Origin: a bacterium
GTDB taxonomy: Bacteria > Bacillota > Clostridia > Oscillospirales > Oscillospiraceae
Assembly (NCBI GenBank): GCA_004560305.1
Contig: SFVI01000010.1
Span: 15,131 to 79,130 of the forward strand
Reading direction: 5' to 3'
DNA length: 64,000 bases
Under the pieces are notes generated by a model that searched no databases, was not told the origin of the DNA, and saw only the letters and a program-made list of their open reading frames with translations. Each line of letters begins with the position of its first letter. The first letter of the stretch is position 1. Shown here in pieces: positions 17,124 to 27,708 of the stretch. The position numbers and the translations under genes are program-made.

Positions 17124-19064
17124 TTACTTTTTGCTCTTGCGGGAAGTCTTTCCGGGCTTTTCTGCCGCCGCTTCCTTCTTGGGATGAAAGCTGTAAAGCA
17201 GGCAGGACATGGCAGGCAGGGTCACATTGGCGGAATACGCCATGTCCAGGTAGGGCTTCTTGCGGGAAGTCATGGTCTTCTTACAGGGCTTGCCGCTGCC
17301 GCCGTAGCACGCGTCCTCACTGCTGAGCAGCTTGGTCAGCTTGCCCTCGCAGGGCAGGGCAATGACAAAGTCCTTATAGTCCACCGGCGTGAAGTTGCAC
17401 ACGCAGACCACATAGCTGTCGTCCTTGGGAGACATACGCATAAAGGCGATGGAGCTGCGCTCCTTGTCGTCCACATTCAGCCAGCGGTAGCCGTCCCAGG
17501 AGTCATCCACCCGGTAAAGGGCGGGGTGGGTGGAATAGATATGGTTCAGGTCCTTGTAATACTGGCGCATCCCCTCATGCTTTGGGTAGTCCAGCAGATT
17601 CCAGTCCAGCTGCTGCTTCCAGTTCCATTCGATGAACTGGCCAAACTCGCCGCCCATAAAGCACAGCTTCTTGCCCGGATGGGCAAACTGATAGCCGTAG
17701 AGGGTGCGCAGGGAGGCGAACTTCTGGTCATAGTCGCCGCTCATCTTGTTGACCATGGAGCCTTTGCCGTGGACCACCTCGTCATGGGAGTAGGCCAGTA
17801 CGAAATGCTCGGAGAAGGCATACATCATGGAGAAGGTAAGCCGGTTGTGGTTGAAGCTGCGGAAATAGGGGTCCAGACACATATAATCGATGGTATCATG
17901 CATGAAGCCCATGTCCCACTTGAAGGTAAAGCCCAGGCCGCCGTTTTCCACCGGGCCGGTGACCAGGGGGAAGGCGGTGGATTCCTCGGCGATGGTCATG
18001 GCGCCGGGGTAGTTGGACAAAACGGTGGTGTTCATCTTCTGCAGAAAGGCCACCGCGTCCAGATTGATGTTGCCGCCGTCCTTGTTGGGAGTAAAGTTGC
18101 TGCCCCGGCCATAGTCCAGGTACAACATGGAGGAAACAGCGTCCACCCGGATGCCGTCCACATGGTACTCCTCAAAGAACAGGCAGGCGGAGGAGATCAG
18201 AAAGCTCTGCACCTGGTTGGAGGCATAGTCGAAGATCAGGGTGCCCCAGTCGGGATGCTCGGCCATGCGCTGCTCCTTGCATTCGAACTGGTTGGTGCCG
18301 TCGAAGCGGGCCAGGCCGTGCTCGTCCTTGGGGAAGTGGGCCGGGACCCAGTCGATGATCACGCCGATGCCGGCGGCATGGAGGGTGTCCACCATGCACT
18401 TGAAGTCGTCCGGGTTGCCGTAGCGGGAGGTGGGGGCGTAGTAGCCGGTGACCTGATAGCCCCAGGACCCGTCATAGGGGTACTCGGACACGGGCATCAG
18501 CTCCACATGGGTGTAGCCCATGTCCTTGCAGTAGGCGGCCAGGGCCTCGCCCATCAGCCGGTACTGGGCCTTGTCATAGCCCACATCCTTCCAGGAGCCC
18601 AGGTGCACCTCGTAAATGCTCATGGGCTGGCTGAGATGCTGGCGCTTGGCCCGCTTCTTCATATAGGCCTTGTCCGTCCACTGGTAGCTGCCGCCGTTCC
18701 AGACGATGGAAGCGGTCTCCTCCCCGTTCTGGGAGAAGGTAGCAAAGGGGTCAGACTTCAGCACCTGCTTACCGTCCCTGCCGGTGACGCAGTACTTATA
18801 AAGCGCATTTTCCCGTAGTCCCTCCACAAAGCAGACCCAGGCACCGCCTTCCACCTGCTCCATGGGAGTGGCTTCCCGGTTCCAGCCGTTAAAGTCGCCC
18901 ACCAGGGACACGGCCCCGGCATTGGGCGCCCACACGATAAAGCGGTGGGCATTCAGTTCGGGTATGTAGCGGCAGCCATAGCAGAGCCACGCCTTCTGCG
19001 CCGCCCCGGTGTTGAAGAGGTATATATCCCCCGTGGGGATGAAGTCCAGGTATTTGGCATCCAT
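17124..19064 (-). CDS. glgB: 1,4-alpha-glucan branching enzyme
   Basis: GH13_9 enzyme that makes alpha-1,6 branches in glycogen. The N-terminal CBM48 module carries FIVWAPNAGAVSLVGDFNGW. Catalytic sites are GIRVDAVSS (nucleophile Asp), TIAEESTAF (Glu) and YSHDEVVHGKGS (Asp). The C-terminal tail is very basic (KPGKTSRKSKK). I start at MDAKYLDF (19064): it has AAGGGAG 8 nt upstream, and the promoter places the transcript start near 19117, which excludes the longer frame to 19121. First gene of the glycogen operon. Confidence 0.94.
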   Translation of the reverse strand: MDAKYLDFIPTGDIYLFNTGAAQKAWLCYGCRYIPELNAHRFIVWAPNAGAVSLVGDFNGWNREATPMEQVEGGAWVCFVEGLRENALYKYCVTGRDGKQVLKSDPFATFSQNGEETASIVWNGGSYQWTDKAYMKKRAKRQHLSQPMSIYEVHLGSWKDVGYDKAQYRLMGEALAAYCKDMGYTHVELMPVSEYPYDGSWGYQVTGYYAPTSRYGNPDDFKCMVDTLHAAGIGVIIDWVPAHFPKDEHGLARFDGTNQFECKEQRMAEHPDWGTLIFDYASNQVQSFLISSACLFFEEYHVDGIRVDAVSSMLYLDYGRGSNFTPNKDGGNINLDAVAFLQKMNTTVLSNYPGAMTIAEESTAFPLVTGPVENGGLGFTFKWDMGFMHDTIDYMCLDPYFRSFNHNRLTFSMMYAFSEHFVLAYSHDEVVHGKGSMVNKMSGDYDQKFASLRTLYGYQFAHPGKKLCFMGGEFGQFIEWNWKQQLDWNLLDYPKHEGMRQYYKDLNHIYSTHPALYRVDDSWDGYRWLNVDDKERSSIAFMRMSPKDDSYVVCVCNFTPVDYKDFVIALPCEGKLTKLLSSEDACYGGSGKPCKKTMTSRKKPYLDMAYSANVTLPAMSCLLYSFHPKKEAAAEKPGKTSRKSKK

Positions 19065-19123
19065 GCGCATATCTCCCTTGTTTGTATGTATTTTGTCCGC
19101 TGGACAGATTTCCAGATGCATAT

Positions 19124-19152
19124 ATTATACATACTTTCCCTGTCAATTCCAA
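19124..19152 (-). promoter_or_regulatory. Promoter of the glycogen operon
   Basis: Minus strand TTGGAA (19147-19152), 17-bp spacer, perfect TATAAT (19124-19129). A nearby TTGACA is only 11 bp from the -10 and is not usable with it. Confidence 0.75.
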
Positions 19153-19295
19153 GAGAAAAGTTTTCCGTTTGTTCAAAATAGGCATATTGCAACATATGTC
19201 CCCTGAACTCAGCGTAAAAAAATCCTCCCAAGCGTATAATTTTCTGCATATTCTGTATCTCCTCCGGACGACCCCCAACGGAAGCGCCGGACTCA

Positions 19296-19325
19296 CAAAA
19301 AATCCCCGGCTCTTACGAGCCGGGG
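19296..19325 (-). terminator. Terminator of surface protein A
   Basis: CCCCGGCTC/GAGCCGGGG stem (19304-19325), followed on the minus strand by ATTTTTTG, 25 bp past the stop codon. Confidence 0.9.
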
Positions 19326-19349
19326 AAAATGTCAGTTATTTTGTTGCCT

Positions 19350-21701
19350 TTAGTTCTCGTGCTTCTTCAGCCGGGGCAGGACTGCCACAGCAGCGCCGCC
19401 GGAGAGGATCAGCACCACGGCCCACAGGGCCAGGTTGCTCTCGTCACCGGTGCGGGGGCTGGAAGAAGCCTGAGCGGTGGTGAGGATCTGGAAGGTGCAG
19501 CTGGGCTTATCGCCGTTATCCGTCACAACACCGATGGTGTAGGTCTCACCGGCAGTGCGGTTGTTCAGGAACTTGGCGGTGAGGGTAACGGTCTTGCGGC
19601 TGGAGCTGAGGGTCCAGTAATCGCCGTAGTCCACATCGGTGAGCTGGCGGCCGCCGACCCAAACAGACTGGATAGGATCGGAGCAGACGAACTGCAGGTT
19701 CTTGCTGCTGCCGGTGACATGCTTGTCGGTGTCCACGGGACGCAGGGTGGCGCCCACATAGAACTGGCAGGAGGCCACGCCGTCAACGGTGTTCACAGAC
19801 ACCGTGTGCCAGCCGCGGGACAGGTTGTTCAGGATGGCGGTGCCGATCTTCAGCAGACCGCTGTTGTTATTGGTGATCCAGTTGGTGGGGTCCTGGAGCC
19901 AGCCGTCGATCCACAGACCCTTCTTGGCGGGGTCGGAGAAGTCGATGGCGGGGCGGTAGTAGAAGGCCAGCATACCGTCGCCGGAGTACCACTCGTTGGA
20001 GTCAACAGGCCAGATGGCCACATCGCCGGGATTCACAATGGTGCCGGAACCGCTGACAGTCAGGCTGCCCATGTAGGTGTACTTGCCGTCATGGCCGGTC
20101 CACAGGTAGATGGTGCTGGAAGAGAGACCGTCCAGGAAGCTGTTGGACAGGGTCAGCTTATACTGGCTGCCGGAAGCAGTCACAGAGCAGTAAGAAGAGG
20201 AAATGGTGCTGATCTGGCTGGTGGAAGTGGGGTTGCTCACAGTGGACCAGTAGTAGTTACCGGTGGAGCTGGTGTAGGGCATGAGGACATACACGGCGCT
20301 GCCGCTGCCCTTGGTGTAGGGAGAGCCATAGACGGTGAAGTCGCCGGTGACAACGCCGGAGCCGCCGCTGCCAGAGCCGGACTTGGAAACCACAGTGTAG
20401 GGGTTAGCCTTGCCGCTTCTCTCATAACCTTCGGCTACCAGAGCGTCAAAGTCCTTCATGGCCTGGGCATCGCTATCATCCAGATACCAGCTGCCGCCGC
20501 GGATAGCACGGACAGCAGTGGTGTAGCCAGAAACATCTACAGGCAATGCGCTGGACCCCAAGGTGCCGCCAGAGACATTGAGCGTGTTCGCACCGGTATC
20601 AAGCTCCAGATAGCCGATTGTGCCGCTAGCCATATTTAGAGTCGAGTCATCACCAATTGTGACACTTCCTACACTGACGCCATTTACAGTGAGGGTACCG
20701 CCCTGGGTTGCGCCAGCAGCACCATCCACATTGGCATTCAAGGTCAGGCTGCTTGCTTCGGTTCCTACAGAACCCTCCACCTCGTAGCCATTAACGACCA
20801 TCGGCTTCTTGGTTATAATATTAGCCTTAAGGGTATTGTTGTTCAGATTGATGGTAACACTATCACACTTTGTAAATTCAGCGGTACTCGAGAGAGAAAG
20901 TGGTGCAATGCTGGTGGTATCATCAATCAGGTCAATAACAACTGTGCCGGTCAGGTTCACAGCGGCGGCAAACGCAGCATCGACAGTCTCATAGCCGTCG
21001 CCGTTGACATAGGCCACATACACGCTGCCCTTGGGGCCAACCACGCCAGTTTTGCTGTTCCACTCGTAGCCGCTGGGGAGGTACTCCGCCTTGGGCTGAG
21101 CGGAATAGGTGCCGCTGTAAAGCTGAACCTTGCCGGTGCCGCTGGTGGCAAAGCCGTTGGGGTTGCAGTTGATGGTGTAAACAGACAGCGTCTTGCCGTC
21201 CACAACCGTGATGTTGTTGCCGTTAAAGTAAATGCCGCCGTTTCTCAGCGTGACATTGGCGTTGATCACGATGTCCTTCGCCAGGTTGAGCGTCAGGCCG
21301 CCCAGATCCAAGGTAATGTTTTTATCAATGCTGACGGTCTCGCTCACAGAGTCAGCCTGCATCATGGTAACCGTGTCACCGGCCTTGGCAGCCTCAACAG
21401 CCTTGGCCAGAGTGGTGTACATATTGCTGCCCACAGACCACTTCAGGTCGGGGGAGGTATAGGTGCTGGGCTTCTCCAGCTCCAGGGTGGTGGAGCCTTC
21501 GGGAACGGCTGTGCTGCCGCCCAGCTTCAGATCAAAGGTGCTACTTCCCTCAGGCACAGCAGAAGAACCTTCTGCGGGAAGGCCCAGTGCCAACTCGCCG
21601 CCGGCCGGCTCAAGACTCAGCGCGTAGGCAGAGCCGCCCATCAGGCTCAGGCACATGGCAACCAAAAGAAGCATGGATAAAAGTTTGCTTGCTGTTTTCA
21701 T
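19350..21701 (-). CDS. Cell-wall-anchored surface protein A (SPRTG anchor)
   Basis: Secreted protein of 783 residues. A signal peptide (residues 1-27, ...SLMGGSAYA) is followed by a short repeat of EGSS/EGST elements. Next come about 350 residues of short beta-strand turns (ITLDLGGLTLNLAKDIVINANVTL and similar) of the pectate-lyase-like beta-helix type, and a Ser/Thr-rich half with X2-like beta-sandwich features. The C-terminus is SPRTGDESN, a hydrophobic helix and KKHEN. That fits a (S/P)PxTG sortase signal of the kind used by clostridial sortase B. No sortase gene is in the window. AAGGAGA precedes the ATG. Adhesin or glycan-binding role is inference. Confidence 0.85.
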   Translation of the reverse strand: MKTASKLLSMLLLVAMCLSLMGGSAYALSLEPAGGELALGLPAEGSSAVPEGSSTFDLKLGGSTAVPEGSTTLELEKPSTYTSPDLKWSVGSNMYTTLAKAVEAAKAGDTVTMMQADSVSETVSIDKNITLDLGGLTLNLAKDIVINANVTLRNGGIYFNGNNITVVDGKTLSVYTINCNPNGFATSGTGKVQLYSGTYSAQPKAEYLPSGYEWNSKTGVVGPKGSVYVAYVNGDGYETVDAAFAAAVNLTGTVVIDLIDDTTSIAPLSLSSTAEFTKCDSVTINLNNNTLKANIITKKPMVVNGYEVEGSVGTEASSLTLNANVDGAAGATQGGTLTVNGVSVGSVTIGDDSTLNMASGTIGYLELDTGANTLNVSGGTLGSSALPVDVSGYTTAVRAIRGGSWYLDDSDAQAMKDFDALVAEGYERSGKANPYTVVSKSGSGSGGSGVVTGDFTVYGSPYTKGSGSAVYVLMPYTSSTGNYYWSTVSNPTSTSQISTISSSYCSVTASGSQYKLTLSNSFLDGLSSSTIYLWTGHDGKYTYMGSLTVSGSGTIVNPGDVAIWPVDSNEWYSGDGMLAFYYRPAIDFSDPAKKGLWIDGWLQDPTNWITNNNSGLLKIGTAILNNLSRGWHTVSVNTVDGVASCQFYVGATLRPVDTDKHVTGSSKNLQFVCSDPIQSVWVGGRQLTDVDYGDYWTLSSSRKTVTLTAKFLNNRTAGETYTIGVVTDNGDKPSCTFQILTTAQASSSPRTGDESNLALWAVVLILSGGAAVAVLPRLKKHEN

Positions 21702-21789
21702 GTTGTCCGTCTCCTTATATTGCTATTTTTAAATTACCAAGCTTGTGTCCCTTCGACGAAAGTTTCTCCCCCGTCTCCGGTGTGAATAT

Positions 21790-21818
21790 AATGTACCACG
21801 ATGTTATGTAAAATGCAA
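21790..21818 (-). promoter_or_regulatory. Possible promoter of surface protein A
   Basis: Minus strand TTGCAT (21813-21818), 17-bp spacer, TACATT (21790-21795). The surrounding 21.7-22.1 kb stretch is strongly AT-rich and holds no gene that I can support. Confidence 0.4.
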
Positions 21819-22137
21819 GTACTTTTTTCACAGTTTTGCTATAAATTTTTTCCGTTTTGTAACTTCTCTGAATCCGGGAATTTATTATTTGCAATATTAT
21901 GTCAATGATTTGCGTTATTTATTGCCATTTCCCGCCATTTCTGTCACATTTTTCTCAGCCCTTTTCCACTTTTCTTCAGAATTCTTAATATTTTTCTGTA
22001 ACTGTTTGTTGCATTTCCCCATCGCTACTTATAAGACGCTGGCCCAGTATCTTTGTTCCCACCGTTTTCAGAAATTTTTTAGGGTTCGTTTTGCGCCGGA
22101 GAGAGTCCTCCGGTTACGGAACCGCCGCAACATGATC

Positions 22138-22163
22138 GTAGGGGCGGCCATTGGCCGTCCGCC
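22138..22163 (+). repeat. Truncated copy of a GTAGGGGCGG repeat
   Basis: These 26 bp are identical to the left part of the 72-bp element at 38866-38937. The right inverted terminus (CGCCCCTAC) is missing here, so this is a fragment. Confidence 0.75.
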
Positions 22164-22249
22164 TTCCTGACAGCGCAGTATTCCCACCTCATGGAAGGCT
22201 ATGGCTAAGACATGCCAGATAGCCCCCAGCAATCACCAATGTTCTACTA

Positions 22250-22281
22250 TATTAAAACAGAGCCGCATCTTGCGGCTCTGT
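22250..22281 (-). terminator. Terminator of surface protein B
   Basis: ACAGAGCCGCA and its complement form an 11-bp stem with a 3-nt loop (22257-22281), followed on the minus strand by TTTTAATA. Confidence 0.85.
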
Positions 22282-22289
22282 CAATGGTT

Positions 22290-24785
22290 TTACTTGCGTT
22301 TGTTCTTCACGATGAACACAGCCACCGCTGCCACGCCCACGAGGCTGACAACAATCATGCCGATCCACAGGCCCATGTTGGCGCTGTCGCCGGTCTTGGG
22401 CGCAGACCAGGGGTTGGTGCTCTGGATGGGAAGGGTGTTCTGCTGGCTGCCGGCTTTCACGGTGAACTCCGTTTCGGCGGCGCCGCCCAGGGAATTGATG
22501 GAGATCTTGTGGGTGCCCGCCTTCAGCTGATCCAGGCAGCTCTTGTTCAGGGTGATGATGGTGCTGCCCTCGGCCTTGCTGTAGTAGCTCTCGGAGAGGG
22601 TAAAGCCGTTGAGGGTCACGGAGATGAACTCGCTCAGGGGCGCGCTGGAGGTAAAGCTCAGACCGCTGCTGCTGCCCTGCTGCCAGGCGGCCTTGGCCCC
22701 GGCGGTGATCCTGGGCTTGGTCACTTCGCTGATCTTGATGTCCATAGTGCCGCAGCTGCTGCACACCCGCTCCCAGTAGTTGGGAGCCGTGAACTGCCAA
22801 CTGCTCCAGCTGTGGACATGCTGGGCCTGGTCCTTGTTGGCCGGGATGGTCCTGGTCTCCACATAGCCGCAGACGCATTTGCGCTCCATGCTGCCGTCCT
22901 TGTCGGCGGTGGCCTCCTTCACGATGCGCCAGGCGCCGAAGGTGTGGGCCCCGTAGCCGTACTTGTCGGCGTTGTTGGTCACGGGGCAGTCGGCAGCGGT
23001 GCAGTTGTTCCAGTGGTGGGTGCTGTTATACTGCCACTGGCTGCTCCAGGCATGGGTGTGCTCCGGGGTGGGAAGAACGGGGATCTGCTCGGTTTTGGTC
23101 GCATTGCAGGTAGTGCAGGTATAGGTCTTGATGCCGGCCTCCCGGGTGGTGGCCGCCTTTGTCACCACGCCCGCGTTCCAGGTATGAAGGCCGTAGCCAT
23201 TCTTCTGGCTGTTGTCACTGATGTCGCAGCCCGCAGCCTGGCACTCATGCCAGTGGTAGTCACCGCTGCCGCTCCAGGTCTCACTCCAGGAATGGACGTG
23301 GGGAGGCTCCGTAGGTGCCGGTGTAGCCGTGGGAGCGGGTGTCTCCGTAGGCGCCGGTGTAGCCGTGGGGGCAGGCGTCTCCGTGGGTGCGGGTGTCTCC
23401 GTAGGAGCTGGCGTCTCCGTAGGTGCGGGCGTCTCCGTAGGGGCGGGCGTCTCCGTGGGTGCGGGCGTCTCCGTGGGTACAGGCGTCTCCGTAGGCGCGG
23501 GCGTCTCCGTAGGCGCGGGCGTCTCCGTGGGTACAGGCGTCTCCTTGGGTTCCGTGTTGGGGATATAGCTGCTTGCCGCCAGACTCAGCACATCGGACAG
23601 CAGCTCCCTGGTATCTTCGTCGTATTCAAAGCTGACCTGGTAACCCAGCACCTGGAAGAGATAGCCGTTGCCCGTGCTGTTTGCGGATCCGGCCAGGAAC
23701 AGGCCGCCATCCTCGCCGATGGCCCCCTGGTCACTGTTGGTCACATCCACCAGGTAGTTCCCGCCCTCCAGCGCCACGATGTTCCACATATGGGGCACCA
23801 GGCTGTTGATCCCCATCACGCCGGTGGCGGTGTAGCAGACGGTCTCCTCATCCTCGAACTCGCTCAGGTCGCAGAGATACTGGAAGGCCTTGGCATAGCC
23901 CTCACAGACCGCTTTGGTCTCAGGGTTGCCGTCAAACACACTGATCAGCTGCCAGGGCGCGCCGTAGCGGTCCGGGGTGAGGCTGACGGCGTCCTGGTCA
24001 TAGTCCGCAAGCCTGCAGATCCAGTCCTTGTAAGCCAGGAGCTTTTCGTAATCACTCCTGTCCTTGTTGGCTTCCACAATTTCCAGTGCCTTTGCCCTGG
24101 CCTGCTTTGCTGCCAGCAGCTGCGCCGCGTTCACCATGTAGCAGTCCATGGCGCTGCCGCTTTCGGTTTCCAGACGCTCCACCGGCGTGCCGCTGCGGAA
24201 CGGCTCACTGACGGCAAAGGCCAGCTTCATCTCCGTCACAATGACCTCCGTATCGGTACGCACATATTTTATTGTGCCGATCATGCCGGCGGTCTTGTCA
24301 TACCAGTAAAAATCATAGGGCAGGTCCATCAGCAGATAGCCGTGGATCTCGTTCATCTGCAGCTTCTCCTGCAGCACCTTATTCACATCGCTGTCCTCAT
24401 TCCCGGCGGTGAGGCCCATTTCCTTATAGGTCCATTTCAGCGGGGATTCCTTATAGTCCCACGCCAGGGTCACAAGGCTGCTGGCCTCCCCTTCCGCCAC
24501 CTTTCCGATCTCCTCCTTGATGGCGTTATACAGCGCCTGGCTCCGCTCATCCGGCAGCCGGTCCTCCCCGGCGCTGAACAGGCTGAAGGCGTATTCCGGG
24601 TACATGGTCTGTTCCGCATAGGCGTCCAGGATCTCCTGGCCATCCTCGGGCAGAAGCCCTTCCTCCGGGATCAGGCTGATTTCGCCGCCGTCGATCTCCT
24701 CCGGGGCCTTTCCCTCAGCATAGGCCGCCGGCAGAACGCCCAGCAGCAGGCAAAGCATCAGCAGTATGCTCAGTGTCTTTTTCAT
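22290..24785 (-). CDS. Surface protein B: transglutaminase-like domain, PT linker, APKTG anchor
   Basis: Secreted 831-residue protein. Signal peptide MKKTLSILLMLCLLLGVLPAAYA; the ATG at 24785 has GAGGAGG 8 nt upstream. A transglutaminase-like fold covers about residues 150-370, with Cys in AVCEGYAKAF, His in LVPHMWNIV and Asp in YLVDVTNSD, the complete catalytic triad. A long TETPAPTE linker follows, then three His/Cys-rich modules (HSWSETWSGSGDYHWHEC and two like it), an X2-like sandwich, and APKTGDSAN with a hydrophobic helix and KNKRK. It may crosslink or cleave surface peptides; that is inference. Confidence 0.87.
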   Translation of the reverse strand: MKKTLSILLMLCLLLGVLPAAYAEGKAPEEIDGGEISLIPEEGLLPEDGQEILDAYAEQTMYPEYAFSLFSAGEDRLPDERSQALYNAIKEEIGKVAEGEASSLVTLAWDYKESPLKWTYKEMGLTAGNEDSDVNKVLQEKLQMNEIHGYLLMDLPYDFYWYDKTAGMIGTIKYVRTDTEVIVTEMKLAFAVSEPFRSGTPVERLETESGSAMDCYMVNAAQLLAAKQARAKALEIVEANKDRSDYEKLLAYKDWICRLADYDQDAVSLTPDRYGAPWQLISVFDGNPETKAVCEGYAKAFQYLCDLSEFEDEETVCYTATGVMGINSLVPHMWNIVALEGGNYLVDVTNSDQGAIGEDGGLFLAGSANSTGNGYLFQVLGYQVSFEYDEDTRELLSDVLSLAASSYIPNTEPKETPVPTETPAPTETPAPTETPVPTETPAPTETPAPTETPAPTETPAPTETPAPTETPAPTATPAPTETPAPTATPAPTEPPHVHSWSETWSGSGDYHWHECQAAGCDISDNSQKNGYGLHTWNAGVVTKAATTREAGIKTYTCTTCNATKTEQIPVLPTPEHTHAWSSQWQYNSTHHWNNCTAADCPVTNNADKYGYGAHTFGAWRIVKEATADKDGSMERKCVCGYVETRTIPANKDQAQHVHSWSSWQFTAPNYWERVCSSCGTMDIKISEVTKPRITAGAKAAWQQGSSSGLSFTSSAPLSEFISVTLNGFTLSESYYSKAEGSTIITLNKSCLDQLKAGTHKISINSLGGAAETEFTVKAGSQQNTLPIQSTNPWSAPKTGDSANMGLWIGMIVVSLVGVAAVAVFIVKNKRK
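23307..23555 (-). repeat. Tandem repeat encoding the Pro-Thr-Glu linker
   Basis: About 14 tandem units of 18 bp, each coding for a variant of P(A/V)PTET, with silent differences among gtaggtgcg, gtgggtgcg and gtaggcgcg. It lies inside the surface protein B gene and is likely to vary in copy number. Confidence 0.85.
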
Positions 24786-24850
24786 TTCACGTTCCTCCTC
24801 TACGCTTCTATTCACAGCGGCCGGGGCCGCATCGTTATCTGGTTAACATA

Positions 24851-24879
24851 AATTTATCACGACGATTTCCTAATTGCAA
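24851..24879 (-). promoter_or_regulatory. Promoter of surface protein B
   Basis: Minus strand TTGCAA (24874-24879), 17-bp spacer, TAAATT (24851-24856). The remaining AT-rich gap to 25240 holds no gene I can support. Confidence 0.55.
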
Positions 24880-25239
24880 GAGCCTCTGCCCTGCCAGTAT
24901 CCGGCCGGCTCTCTGTAGATATATACGTTTTTGCCGGTCACTTTGTTCCCACTGGTTTTATTTTCCATTTCTTTCGTTTTATAGTCATATTTTTCGTTTT
25001 CAATTTGTGCATAATGATTGTAATTTTGTATTTCAAATAATCATTGTATTTTCTGTTTTTACGTTATTTTTTTAACTTGCGGTGCATTTCTATCTTTCTT
25101 TTCCAAATTTTGTCCGTATTTTAAATACACACCGTCATTTTTATTTGTGCATTTTGATCAGGTCTGGCCCTTTGCCTCCCTTTAATTTGGCTATATGTAT
25201 GAATTTATGCATTCTGCACGAAAACTATTTAATATTCCC

Positions 25240-25268
25240 TTGTTATTCTCCGGCTTATCGTATAAAAT
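25240..25268 (+). promoter_or_regulatory. Promoter of hppA
   Basis: TTGTTA (25240-25245), 17-bp spacer, TAAAAT (25263-25268). Transcription would start near 25275, which excludes the longer upstream frame as part of the protein. Confidence 0.6.
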
Positions 25269-25321
25269 ATACAAACGCAGAGGCAGTTTTTTACAATCAA
25301 CCTGATAGGAGGTCTGTTGCC

Positions 25322-27313
<1,992 letters not shown>

Positions 27314-27327
27314 GCTGCGGCCAAACC

Positions 27328-27358
27328 AATACCCTGCCTGATTCCCAGGCAGGGTATT
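27328..27358 (+). terminator. Terminator-like hairpin after hppA, copy 1
   Basis: AATACCCTGCCTG and its complement around ATTCC-type loop, 15 bp after hppA. The same 31 bp recur exactly at 27576-27606. This copy is followed by GGGGCTGTC and so has a poor T tract. Confidence 0.7.
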
Positions 27359-27387
27359 GGGGCTGTCAAAAAAGCTGATTTCACAGG

Positions 27388-27557
27388 AAGGCTCCCTTGT
27401 GTAAAGGGAACTGTCAGCGAAGCTGACTGAGGGATTGTTTTATGAAATGTTCCAGATTTTCAGCTACATCTTAAAAAAGACGAACTTTTCATTTACAACC
27501 CCTCCGTCAAAAATCACAGATTTTTGCCACCTCCCCTTACACAGGGGAGGCTTTGGC
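27388..27557. mobile_element. MITE-like repeat, copy 1
   Basis: A 170-bp non-coding element. The left half is a GGCTCCC...GGGAACTGTCAGC..GCTGACTGAGGGATTG hairpin pair. The right half is AACCCCTCCGTCA, a complementary run around AAAAATC, and CACCTCCCCTTACACAGGGGAGGC. It matches the element at 28940-29090 in the opposite orientation, and its left end matches the half-copies at 38790, 44239 and 63889. No coding capacity, so it would have to be mobilised in trans. Confidence 0.75.
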
Positions 27558-27575
27558 TGGTTCTTTCACAAGCTG

Positions 27576-27606
27576 AATACCCTGCCTGATTCCCAGGCAG
27601 GGTATT
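27576..27606 (+). terminator. Terminator hairpin, copy 2
   Basis: Exact 31-bp copy of the hairpin at 27328-27358, here followed by TTTTCTTTTG, a better T tract. With copy 1 it brackets the MITE-like element. Confidence 0.75.
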
Positions 27607-27644
27607 TTCTTTTGTGTTTTCGCATAGCATGGTGTAAATCTCCC

Positions 27645-27673
27645 TTGCTTTCCTGCGGAATGCTTACTATAAT
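27645..27673 (+). promoter_or_regulatory. Promoter of the CapA-like gene
   Basis: TTGCTT (27645-27650), 17-bp spacer, perfect TATAAT (27668-27673). Confidence 0.75.
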
Positions 27674-27708
27674 AAATGGGCTTTATTGATTATGAGGTAG
27701 TCTGTGCT

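Noticed and set aside
22138..22163. The 26-bp match to 38866 as a prophage attachment site
   Set aside because: It recurs inside the prophage and not at its edges, and belongs to a small repeat with inverted ends.
23307..23555. Regular 18-bp repeat that could be taken for a CRISPR array
   Set aside because: No unique spacers and the units are in frame. It codes for the Pro-Thr-Glu linker.
24786..25321. A small RNA or gene in the AT-rich gap before hppA
   Set aside because: Apart from two promoters I see only AT-rich sequence without ribosome-site-led frames or stable hairpins.
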